Origin: Nonomuraea pusilla
Lineage (GTDB): Bacteria; Actinomycetota; Actinomycetes; Streptosporangiales; Streptosporangiaceae
Reading direction: 5' to 3'
NCBI RefSeq assembly: GCF_900109355.1
Contig: NZ_FOBF01000003.1
Span: forward strand, 186,001 to 250,000
Length of the DNA stretch: 64,000 nucleotides
Positions 25,769-33,411 of the stretch are shown here, piece after piece; the first letter of the stretch is position 1; the number at the start of each line of letters is the position of its first letter. Under the pieces are notes generated by a model, which worked only from the letters and a program-made list of their open reading frames with translations, made no database searches and had not been told where the DNA came from. The position numbers were made by a program, and so were the translations under genes.

Positions 25769-28243
25769 ATGGAAGTCGAGTCATCGATCTGCCTGAGCGA
25801 CCTGGTCCCTGCTCTGCGCTGGAGCGGCCCCCAGCAGGTGGCGGAGGTGCTGGCGGATCCCCGGCTCCCCGCGGCCTGGTGGTTCTCCCTGTCGCTCTCG
25901 CGGGCGCTCGGCACGGCGGGCCTCGACTGGATGTGCGAGCGGCTGGCCCGGCTGGCCGCCGCCCGGTGGGGGCACCTCCCGCTCTGCGACCTCCTCCCCG
26001 CCCTGACGGTCCACCACATCGACCCGGCGCTGCCCGGATGGCCCGACGCCACCCGTACGGCGGTCGCCGGGCTGGGCGGCTGGCAGCGGCTGCGCCGCCT
26101 GTCGCCGGGCGACCTGTCGACGCCGTCGGCGACGCCCGAGGCCGTGATCGGCTCCGTCTTCCGCGAGATACTCGGCCGCGTCCCCGCCCAGCGTGAGGCG
26201 CCCCCGTCGCCCGAGGTCACCCGCCCGCTGCAGCGCGGCGCGGACCAGCCGGAGAGCGGCGCGCAACGGCCCTTCGCCGGCCAGCCGGAGAGCGGCCCGC
26301 AACGTCCCTTCGCCGGTCAGCCCGAGGGCGGCGCGCAGCGGACCTTCCCTGGACAGGGCGACGGCGGGCCGACCACCGGCTCGTTCCCGGCGGTGCCCGC
26401 CGCGGGCCCGTACCAGCGCCAGCCGCAGGGCCATCCGCAGCCGGAGGCCGCGAGCGCGGGCACCGGCTCCTTCCCCGCCCAGGGCCGACCCCAGGACCCG
26501 GGGACGGGCTCCTTCCCCGCGCAGGGCACCGGGTCGTTCCCCGCCCAGGCCACCGGCACGGGCGCGTTCGCCGCCCAGGGCCCGAGCACCGGCTCCTTCC
26601 CTGGCCAGAACGGCGCCCCCGGCCAGACCGCCGGCCCCGGCCGCCCGGGTCCGGGCACCGGCTCCTTCCCCGGCCAGGGCGCGGGCCCCGGCCAGAGCAC
26701 GAACCCGGGCCCCGGCCAGGGCGCCCCAGGCACGGGCGCCTTCCCGGTGCAGGGCGGCCCCGGCACCGGCGCGTTCCCGGCGCAGGGTTCCGGGCAGGGT
26801 TCCGCGCAGGGTTCCGGGCAGCACCCCGCCCAGAGCCCTGGACAGAACGCCCAGAACACCCAGAACGGTCAGAACGCCGCCGTGGCCCAGGGCACGCCCC
26901 CGAGCCCCGCCCAGGACCAGTCGCAGGGCCCCGGCACCGGCTCCTTCCGCGCCCAGCCGCAGACCGGCGGCGCGACCGGCGCGCAGCCCGGCGGCCTCCC
27001 CCAGCGCCCGTCCCAGCAGGGCCAGGGCGGCGCGCTCCCGCAGCGCCCCGCCCAGGGCGGCGGGCTGCCCCAGCGGCCCACCGGGGCGCAGTCCCCGCGG
27101 CCCGACGCCGCGCCCACGCCCGGCGCCCCCTCGGCGGGCGGGCCCGGCACCGACTCCTCCGCCTACCCCGCCGTCCCCTCCGACCCCGACCACGCGATGG
27201 TCAGGGTCGTGGACGGCCTCTTCCGCGGCCTCGACAAGCTCGAACTCGCCGTCGCCGTCCACCGGCTGTTCGCCGAGGACCCGATCAGCCTGCGCACCCT
27301 CGCCCACAAGCTGCTCGTGGACCGCGACGCGCTCTCGCAGGCCCAGCGCACCGCCGAGGAGCGGGTGCTGCACTGGCTGCGCTCGTCGGAGTCGGCGCCG
27401 GTGACGGGCCACATGTTCAGGCTCACCGAGTGGCTCGGCGCGGCGGCCACGGAGGAGCAGCTGATCGGCGCCGACCCGGCCCACCCGGTGATGGTGCCGT
27501 CGCTGCGCACGCCGCTGTGGCGGGTGCTGGTCACCCTCATGCCCGACCGGCGGTTCCAGGACGGCTGGCTCGTCGTGGGCGACCTGCACGGCCTGCAGGC
27601 CCGTACGCGCCGGCTCCTCGCCTCCGCTCCCCCGGACGCCGACGTCGTGGAGCTCCTCGGCGAACTGGGCATCCGCGCGCACTCGGCCAAGGCGTGGCTC
27701 GACGCGCTGCCGCCCGAGTCGGCGCCCGACCCGAGGTCGTCGGTCCCGGCCCCCGCCCAGCCGCTGCCCCGCCGCACGCCGGGCGCGAACGGCCACCACC
27801 ACCGCGGCGGCCAGCCGATCCCGGCCGCCGCGCAAGGCTCCATCGACCCGTCGGCCGCCCTGGCGACGCTGTCGGCGCTGTCGAGCAGCCGCCCGCCGAT
27901 CCTGCCCGCCCAGCGTCCCGGCCCGCCGGCCACGCCTCCGCCGCCGCTGCCGAGCCCGTCGTCCGACCCGCGCCGCTGGCAGCGGATCGAGGTGACGCCC
28001 GAGCACCTGCGGGGCGGCCCGGTGCCGGTGCCCGAGGGGTACGCCACGCAGCTCGGCATGCGGCCCGGCACGCTGCTGTCGGTCACCGGGCCGGGCGACA
28101 ACGCGATCGTCCTGGTCTGGCAGGGGCAGCAGCCGGTGTTCGACTCGCTCCAGCCGGTGCTGATGCGGCTCAACGCCCGCCCCGGCGACCAGGTGTACGT
28201 CACGGTGGACGGCTACCGCCTGGAGGCCCAGCTCACCGCCTGA
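25769..28243 (+). CDS. Large protein with TGSFPxQ repeats and a sigma-region-4-like helix-turn-helix
   Basis: 824 residues. Residues 1-~140 are a folded, tryptophan-rich helical domain I do not recognise. Residues ~150-470 are low complexity, with many copies of a TGSFPAQG-like unit plus QPESGAQRPFAG and LPQRP repeats. Residues ~474-570 (VRVVDGLFRGLDKLELAVAV, ISLRTLAHKLLVDRDALSQ, AEERVLHWLR) look like the region-4 helix-turn-helix of sigma-70 factors. A basic/His linker and a C-terminal domain of about 100 residues follow (VTPEHLRGGPVPVPEGYATQ, LSVTGPGDNAIVLVWQG). ATG 25769 has GGAGG(ATAAGG) upstream. The function is unknown; a regulator with a disordered spacer is one option. Confidence 0.75.
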   Translation: MEVESSICLSDLVPALRWSGPQQVAEVLADPRLPAAWWFSLSLSRALGTAGLDWMCERLARLAAARWGHLPLCDLLPALTVHHIDPALPGWPDATRTAVAGLGGWQRLRRLSPGDLSTPSATPEAVIGSVFREILGRVPAQREAPPSPEVTRPLQRGADQPESGAQRPFAGQPESGPQRPFAGQPEGGAQRTFPGQGDGGPTTGSFPAVPAAGPYQRQPQGHPQPEAASAGTGSFPAQGRPQDPGTGSFPAQGTGSFPAQATGTGAFAAQGPSTGSFPGQNGAPGQTAGPGRPGPGTGSFPGQGAGPGQSTNPGPGQGAPGTGAFPVQGGPGTGAFPAQGSGQGSAQGSGQHPAQSPGQNAQNTQNGQNAAVAQGTPPSPAQDQSQGPGTGSFRAQPQTGGATGAQPGGLPQRPSQQGQGGALPQRPAQGGGLPQRPTGAQSPRPDAAPTPGAPSAGGPGTDSSAYPAVPSDPDHAMVRVVDGLFRGLDKLELAVAVHRLFAEDPISLRTLAHKLLVDRDALSQAQRTAEERVLHWLRSSESAPVTGHMFRLTEWLGAAATEEQLIGADPAHPVMVPSLRTPLWRVLVTLMPDRRFQDGWLVVGDLHGLQARTRRLLASAPPDADVVELLGELGIRAHSAKAWLDALPPESAPDPRSSVPAPAQPLPRRTPGANGHHHRGGQPIPAAAQGSIDPSAALATLSALSSSRPPILPAQRPGPPATPPPPLPSPSSDPRRWQRIEVTPEHLRGGPVPVPEGYATQLGMRPGTLLSVTGPGDNAIVLVWQGQQPVFDSLQPVLMRLNARPGDQVYVTVDGYRLEAQLTA
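26376..26960 (+). repeat. Array of TGSFP/TGAFP coding repeats
   Basis: About ten irregularly spaced copies of (G/S)TG(S/A)F(P/A) followed by (A/G)QG or similar, encoded by variants of GGCACCGGCTCCTTCCC. Unit spacing varies but stays in frame. Confidence 0.75.
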
Positions 28244-28273
28244 CCCAGGTGAGCCGCCGGAGGCTCAGGCGGT
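28235..28273. terminator. Bidirectional terminator candidate containing both stop codons
   Basis: Outer arms ACCGCCTGA (28235-28243) and TCAGGCGGT (28265-28273) contain the stop codons of the two convergent genes; inner arms TGAGCC (28250-28255) and GGCTCA (28262-28267) form a tighter hairpin. The two foldings exclude each other in part. Confidence 0.5.
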
Positions 28274-31129
28274 GTCGCCGTCGAAGAGGCGCAGGCGGTG
28301 CGCGGTGGCGGCGGCCTCGCCCCGGGTGGCGACCCCGAGCTTGGCCAGGATGTTGGAGACGTGCACGCTCACCGTCTTCACCGAGATGAACAGCGCCTGC
28401 GCGATCTCCTTGTTGCTGTGCCCGCGCGTCACCTCGCGCAGCACCTCCAGCTCGCGCGCGGTCAGCCCGAGCGGCTGGCCGCCGGCCTCGTCGCCGGACC
28501 CTCCGATGCCGGCCCGCCTGGCCAGGGCGTCGATCTGGCCGAGCAGCGGCGCGGCGGCGAGCCCCGCGGCCAGCTCCCTGGCCCGGCCCAGCCCGGTGGC
28601 GGCGCCCTGCCTGTCGCCCGCGGCGAGCGCCGCGCGCGCGGCGCCCACCAGGCAGCGCGCCTCGGAGTACGGCTGCCCGAGCCCCGTCCACGCCGCCACC
28701 GCCGCCCCCCAGGCCTCGGCGGAGCCCGCGCCGCCGGAGGTCAGGGCCGCGAACGTGCGCCGGTACGCCTCCTGCAGCGCCCCCTCGACGGCCAGCCCGG
28801 CGGCCAGCTCACGAAGGGTGCCGGTGAACGGCGCCTCCAGCTCGGCGAACGACACGAGCACCGGCCAGAGGTACCGCGAGCTGGACGACAGGTCGAGCTC
28901 GTCGAGCCCCCGGGCGGCGGCCTCGACCGCGCCCGCGACGTCTCCCCTGGCCCGCAGCAACTCGATCTCCCTGCGCAGGTGCGGCAGCACGGTCTGGTCG
29001 CGGAAGGAGCCGCGCGCGAGGACGACCCGCGAGTCGGCGAGCAGCGTCTCGGCCCGGTCGAGGTCGCCGCGGGCCAGCGCGATGTCGGCGGCGAAGCCCT
29101 GCAGGCTCGCCCGGTACGGCGGGGGCGGCGACAGTTCGAGCGCCCGCTCGACGACCTGCAGCGCCTCGTCCCACCGGCCGAGCGACACGAGCGGCTCGGC
29201 CAGGTTGATCGACAGGAACGTGCCGGACGTGCGGGCCAGGCCGTACCGCTCGGCCTCGGCGACGCCGTCGCGTGCCACCTGCGCCGCCCGCTCGTGCAGG
29301 CCGGCGCCCTCCAGCGCGTCGGTCTCGGAGATCGCGCAGCGCATGACCGCGTTGTACGCCCCGTGGCGGCCGGCGACGCTCCGCGCCCTGGCGAACGCCT
29401 CGATGTGGGTCTCCATGTCGGTGAAGCGGCAGCGCGCCCAGGCGAGCGTGATGAGGGCGTGCGCCTCGGTGGGGCCGTCGCCCACGGCGTGGCTGATCTC
29501 CATGGCGAGCTGGGCGGTGGCGATCTTCTCCGGCCAGCTCTCGGGGCGGTGGAGCATGCGGGAGAGGGTCTCCAGCACCTGGGCGCGCAGCTTCGTCGGC
29601 TCCTCGGGCACCAGCGCGGCGGCCCTGCGCAGGTCGTCGAGGTAGTTGGGGCGGCCGAGGTCGTAGCGGGTCAGGCCGCGCTGGCGCAGCAGGACGGCGG
29701 CCATGATGGGGTCGGCCTCCGGATCGACCTCGGCGAGCCCGGCGCCCGCCAGCGCGATGGAGCGTTCGTACTCTCCGGCGAGGTGGGCGACGGTGGAGGT
29801 CTGCCTGAGCACCTGGACCCTGTCGACGCCGATGCGCGCGGCGGCGCCGGGCACCTGGTCCCACAGCTCCAGCACCCGGGACAGCATCCTGAGCTGCTCG
29901 TCGTACGCGGTGGACTTGCGGGCCGCCGCCGCGGCGCCCCAGGCGCTGACGAGGGCCTGCGCGGAGTCGTGGGCGGCGTGCCAGTGGTGCGCCAGCTCGA
30001 TCGCGCCGCGCGGCGCGGGCAGTATGGACAGGTCGCGCTCCAGCGCCTCGGCGTAGCGGGTGTGCAGCCGGGTGTGCTCGCCGGGCAGCAGGTCGTCGTG
30101 GAGCGCCTCGCGGATGAGCGCGTGGCGGAAGGCGTAGCCCTCGCCGTCGACCACGAGGACGTTGCCCGCGACGGCGGGCCGCAGCGCGCGCGACAGCGCG
30201 GACTCGTCGAGCCCGGACACCGCGGCCAGCAGGTCGTGCTCGATGCGCTGCCCGCCCGCGCTGGCCACGCGCAGCAGCTCCTGGGTCTCCTCGGGCAGCC
30301 GCTCGACCCCGGCGAGCAGCAGGTCGCGCAGCGACTCGGGCATGGCGTCGCCGCCGCCCGCCTCGCTGAGCAGCGCCTCGACGAACAGCGGGTTGCCCTC
30401 GCTGCGGGCGTAGACGAGGTCGATCTCGGCGGGGGACGGCGCGTGCTCCATGATGCTCGCCGACAGCTTGACGACCTCGCGGCGGGTGAGCCTGCGCAGC
30501 TCGGTCCTGGTCACCCACTCGACCCGGCCGAGCTCGGCGAGCAGGGGGCGCAGCGGGTGGTTGCGGTGCAGCTCGTCGGTGCGGTACGTGACCACGATGA
30601 GCAGCCGCGCGCCGGTGCGCTGGTAGCGCACGAGGAACGACAGCAGGTCGCGGGTGGAGCGGTCGGCCCAGTGGGCGTCCTCGACGACGAGCACCACGGT
30701 GCGCTCCTCGGCCAGCCGCTCCAGCAGCCCGAGCACCTGCTCGAACAGCCTGGCCCTGGCCTCGGCGCCGTCCTTGTCGGGCTCGCCGAACTCGGGCAGC
30801 AGCCTGGCCAGCCCCCGCGTGGTGCCGCCCGGCACGAGGGCGGCGACGCCGTCGCGCCCCATCTCGCGGACGAGCCTGCGCAGCACCGCGGTGAACGGCG
30901 CGAACGGCAGGCCCTCGGTGCCGAGTTCGAGGCACCCGCCGACGAGCACCAGGGCGTCGCCCGCCCGCTCGGCGAACTCCTTCATCAGCCGGGTCTTGCC
31001 GACTCCCGCCTCGCCGCCGACGAGGACGGTGGTGGACGCGCCGGACCGCGCCCGCGTTAACGCGTCACCGAGGACGCCGAGCTCGCGGGCGCGCCCGACG
31101 AACTGGGGGCTCACGGTGTGGATGCTCAC
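28265..31129 (-). CDS. LuxR family regulator with N-terminal AAA/NACHT-type ATPase (LAL family)
   Basis: 954 residues, typical for large ATP-binding LuxR (LAL/MalT-like) regulators. N-terminal ATPase: Walker A VGGEAGVGKTRL, Walker B VVLVVEDAHWAD, then a helical segment and a TPR-like middle (many ALxxARxxLDRAE repeats). The C-terminal LuxR helix-turn-helix is LTARELEVLREVTRGHSNKE, AQALFISVKTVSVHVSNI. The inducer is unknown. GTG 31129 overlaps the stop of the upstream LysR gene (GTGA), so two regulators of different families share one transcript. Confidence 0.94.
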   Translation of the reverse strand: MSIHTVSPQFVGRARELGVLGDALTRARSGASTTVLVGGEAGVGKTRLMKEFAERAGDALVLVGGCLELGTEGLPFAPFTAVLRRLVREMGRDGVAALVPGGTTRGLARLLPEFGEPDKDGAEARARLFEQVLGLLERLAEERTVVLVVEDAHWADRSTRDLLSFLVRYQRTGARLLIVVTYRTDELHRNHPLRPLLAELGRVEWVTRTELRRLTRREVVKLSASIMEHAPSPAEIDLVYARSEGNPLFVEALLSEAGGGDAMPESLRDLLLAGVERLPEETQELLRVASAGGQRIEHDLLAAVSGLDESALSRALRPAVAGNVLVVDGEGYAFRHALIREALHDDLLPGEHTRLHTRYAEALERDLSILPAPRGAIELAHHWHAAHDSAQALVSAWGAAAAARKSTAYDEQLRMLSRVLELWDQVPGAAARIGVDRVQVLRQTSTVAHLAGEYERSIALAGAGLAEVDPEADPIMAAVLLRQRGLTRYDLGRPNYLDDLRRAAALVPEEPTKLRAQVLETLSRMLHRPESWPEKIATAQLAMEISHAVGDGPTEAHALITLAWARCRFTDMETHIEAFARARSVAGRHGAYNAVMRCAISETDALEGAGLHERAAQVARDGVAEAERYGLARTSGTFLSINLAEPLVSLGRWDEALQVVERALELSPPPPYRASLQGFAADIALARGDLDRAETLLADSRVVLARGSFRDQTVLPHLRREIELLRARGDVAGAVEAAARGLDELDLSSSSRYLWPVLVSFAELEAPFTGTLRELAAGLAVEGALQEAYRRTFAALTSGGAGSAEAWGAAVAAWTGLGQPYSEARCLVGAARAALAAGDRQGAATGLGRARELAAGLAAAPLLGQIDALARRAGIGGSGDEAGGQPLGLTARELEVLREVTRGHSNKEIAQALFISVKTVSVHVSNILAKLGVATRGEAAATAHRLRLFDGDTA

Positions 31130-32073
31130 GCCCCAAGGATGCCATCCGCCTCCGACAGACGCGCGACCGGATGACGCCCGCCCCCGCCCCCGGGCGCGCC
31201 GCCCCCGGCGCCAGGTACGGGCCCCGCCGGCTGGGCGTTCCCGTCCATGGCGTCGTACACATCGAGCGCGGCGGAGGTGAAGTCCGCGACGAGCCGCGGG
31301 TCCCGTGCGCCGTCCCAGACAGCGAGGACCGGCGTGGGTGGTGCGTCGCTCACCGGGATGAACCTGATGTCCGGGTGCTGGTAGCGACGTGCGACGAGGG
31401 CGGGTGCGAGATGGACCGCCGAGCTGCTCGCCAGGAGGTCGAGCCTGTCGTCCGCGTCGCGGAGCGGGCGGCCTCCGGGGCCGGCGTCGTGGAAGCGCGC
31501 GCGTTCGAAGGGGGCCAGGTCGGCCAGGGTGACGACCTGCCGTCGTGCCAGTTCGTGGGCGGTGGAGAGCGCGACCATCGTCGGTTCCCGCCGGAGCACG
31601 GTGGTGGCGACGCCTTCCGGCGGCAGGGGCAGGCACACGACAGCCACGTCGACCGCTCCCCTGAGCACCGCACGGATCTCGCTGTCGTGGTCCAACGGCA
31701 CGACCGTCACCTCGACGCCGGGATGCGCGCGCTGGAAGGCCAGGACCGCCTGACGGATCGGTACGGCGCGGTGGTGGCCGACGGTGAGGCTGTGCAGACC
31801 CGTGGCGAGACCGCGTACGTCGTCGGCGAGGCGTGCGGCGGAGGCGAGCAGCCGCCTTCCGTCCGTGAGGAGTCTCCTCCCGGCGGGCGTCAGTTCGAGC
31901 CGGCGCGGGTGCCGGATGAGCAGGGGCCCGCCGAGTTCACGTTCGAGCGACTGGATCTGGCGGCTCAGCACGGGCTGGGCGATGTGCAGCGAGGCCGCCG
32001 CGCGAGTGAAGTTCCCCTCGTCGGCGACGGCGAGGAAGTAGCGCAGCTTGCGCAGATCCACATCGTTTCCCAT
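31126..32073 (-). CDS. LysR family regulator, divergent from an SDR gene
   Basis: 315 residues. N-terminal DLRKLRYFLAVADEGNFTRA, AQPVLSRQIQSLERELGGPL; effector domain to about residue 280; Gly/Pro-rich C-terminus. It is divergent from the SDR gene (107 nt between starts), the usual LysR-target arrangement, and translationally coupled to the LuxR gene. ATG 32073 sits at the edge of a T-N11-A palindrome (32072-32086), the same geometry as the LysR gene at 22562. Confidence 0.92.
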   Translation of the reverse strand: MGNDVDLRKLRYFLAVADEGNFTRAAASLHIAQPVLSRQIQSLERELGGPLLIRHPRRLELTPAGRRLLTDGRRLLASAARLADDVRGLATGLHSLTVGHHRAVPIRQAVLAFQRAHPGVEVTVVPLDHDSEIRAVLRGAVDVAVVCLPLPPEGVATTVLRREPTMVALSTAHELARRQVVTLADLAPFERARFHDAGPGGRPLRDADDRLDLLASSSAVHLAPALVARRYQHPDIRFIPVSDAPPTPVLAVWDGARDPRLVADFTSAALDVYDAMDGNAQPAGPVPGAGGGAPGGGGGRHPVARLSEADGILGA

Positions 32074-32086
32074 ACCCCCAGGGTAT
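32072..32086 (-). promoter_or_regulatory. LysR box overlapping the second lysR start codon
   Basis: ATACCC-CCA-GGGTAT, perfect 6-bp arms, T32073 to A32085 giving T-N11-A. The start codon (32073-32071) begins inside the proximal arm. Confidence 0.65.
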
Positions 32087-32128
32087 CGGCGGGCTGCGGA
32101 AGAGGTCTTGGACGGCCGCGGCCCCTGA

Positions 32129-32165
32129 CCTGGAAGGTGGTCGGCGTACACCACGACGTTCCAGG
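32129..32165 (+). promoter_or_regulatory. Nested inverted repeat before the SDR ribosome site
   Basis: Outer arms CCTGGAA (32129-32135) and TTCCAGG (32159-32165); inner arms GTGGT (32137-32141) and ACCAC (32150-32154). The outer 3' arm touches the AGGAAGGGA ribosome site (32163-32171). Either an operator or an RNA hairpin that limits translation. Confidence 0.45.
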
Positions 32166-32180
32166 AAGGGACACCGCACC

Positions 32181-32930
32181 ATGACCGTCGAGACCATGCG
32201 TCACCGTCACTCCGAGCTCGCGGGGCAGCGGGTGGTCGTCGTCGGGGGCGGCTCGGGCATCGGGCTGGCCACGGCACGGCGCGCCGCCGAACTCGGCGCC
32301 GAGCTCGTCATCGCTTCGCGCAGCCCTGAGTCGGTGACGACCGCTCTGCGGCACTTGCCCGACTCGGCCGTGGGGCAGGTGCTCGACGTCCGCGACCCGG
32401 AGGCGGTTCGCGGGTTCTTCGAAGCGGCCGGCCCGCACGATCATCTCGCCTTCACCGCCGGGGACGCGCTGGTGTCCGGCCCGCTGGCCGAGGTCGGGGT
32501 CCCCGCGATGCGGGACTTCCTGGAGGTCCGGCTCTGGGGCGCCGTCACCGCGGTGCGGGCGGCTCTTCCGTTCGTACGTCAGTCGGTGACGCTCAGCGGT
32601 GGAGCGGGCATGCTGCGCCCGACGCCGGGATTCACCGCAGCCGCCGTCGCTCTCGGCGCGATCGAGGCGTTCACCCGGGCCGCGGCGGTCGAGCTCGCTC
32701 CGGTCCGGGTCAACGCGGTGTTCCCTGGTCTGGTGCGCAGCCCGCTCTGGAACGGCATGCCGCCCGGCGAGCGAGACCAGTTCTTCGCCGGCGCCGCGGC
32801 GGGCATCCCCGTGGGCCGGGTCGGGGAGCCCGCGGACGTCGCGCGGGCCTTCACGCACCTGATGACGAGCGGGTACACCACCGGCCAGATGCTCGTCGTC
32901 GACGGCGGGGCCACCATCGGCGCGCGCTAG
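32181..32930 (+). CDS. SDR family protein lacking the catalytic Tyr-x-x-x-Lys
   Basis: 249 residues. The nucleotide-binding motif is intact (VVVVGGGSGIGLATARRAAE) and the fold signature continues (DVRDPEAV, SVTLSGGAG, VRVNAVFPGLVRSPLW, GQMLVVDGGATIG). Where SDR enzymes have YxxxK, this one reads GFTAAAVALGAIEAF, with neither Tyr nor Lys in position. It may be a divergent oxidoreductase that uses other residues, or a sensor/binding protein. ATG 32181 follows AGGAAGGGA. It is probably controlled by the divergent LysR. Its stop abuts the convergent GNAT stop without any gap. Confidence 0.87.
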   Translation: MTVETMRHRHSELAGQRVVVVGGGSGIGLATARRAAELGAELVIASRSPESVTTALRHLPDSAVGQVLDVRDPEAVRGFFEAAGPHDHLAFTAGDALVSGPLAEVGVPAMRDFLEVRLWGAVTAVRAALPFVRQSVTLSGGAGMLRPTPGFTAAAVALGAIEAFTRAAAVELAPVRVNAVFPGLVRSPLWNGMPPGERDQFFAGAAAGIPVGRVGEPADVARAFTHLMTSGYTTGQMLVVDGGATIGAR

Positions 32931-33368
32931 CTAGTAGCGCATGACCTTGCGGAAGAAGGTGGCCGAGGCCTCGTAGCCGAGCGCGTGGTAGAACTCGGGC
33001 GCCCGCCGCGTGGCCATGCCGACGTACCTGGCGCCGCGCGCGCGGGCCCACTGCTCGAACTCCTCCAGCAGGGCCCTGCCGATGCCCTGCCGCCTGGCGC
33101 CGGTGCGCACCATCGCCTCCTCGACCCAGGCGACGGGCCCGTTGGCGAACAGCGTCAGGTGCGTGAAACCCAGCAGGTAACCGGTGACCCGACCTCCCAC
33201 CACGGCCGCGAGCAGCAGGGCGTCGTCGTTCTGGAGCAGCTGCGGCAGCGCGGCGTCGAAGGCTTCGCGTTCGGGCCTGAAGGTCAGGCCGAACTCGCGG
33301 GCGAGCGCGAACACGTCGTCCGCGTCGCCCTTCTCCGCCCTCCGGATGAGAAGATCGTCAGCCGTCAT
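32931..33368 (-). CDS. GNAT family N-acetyltransferase
   Basis: 145 residues. Single GNAT domain: LLIRRAEKGDADDVFALAR, VEEAMVRTGARRQGIGRALL (acetyl-CoA loop RRQGIG), FYHALGYEASATFFRKVM. ATG 33368 gives the natural N-terminus. It lies 43 nt after the acyl-CoA dehydrogenase gene on the same strand, so it may be the last gene of the leucine-catabolic operon. The role there is unclear; acyl-CoA pathways are often controlled by protein acetylation, but that is only an idea. Confidence 0.87.
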   Translation of the reverse strand: MTADDLLIRRAEKGDADDVFALAREFGLTFRPEREAFDAALPQLLQNDDALLLAAVVGGRVTGYLLGFTHLTLFANGPVAWVEEAMVRTGARRQGIGRALLEEFEQWARARGARYVGMATRRAPEFYHALGYEASATFFRKVMRY

Positions 33369-33411
33369 GGGCCACGACCCTAGGACGTCGGACGTATCCG
33401 GCGCAAACATC

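Noticed and set aside
26216..27180. Frameshift or assembly error in the repeat-rich 824-residue gene
   Set aside because: The frame stays open through the whole repeat region and resumes a folded domain with good codon use afterwards, so the repeats are genuinely coding.
28298..31060. 920-codon plus-strand frame opposite the LuxR regulator
   Set aside because: Low-complexity Gly/Arg/Gln sequence, no motif, and exactly antisense to a complete LuxR/AAA protein.
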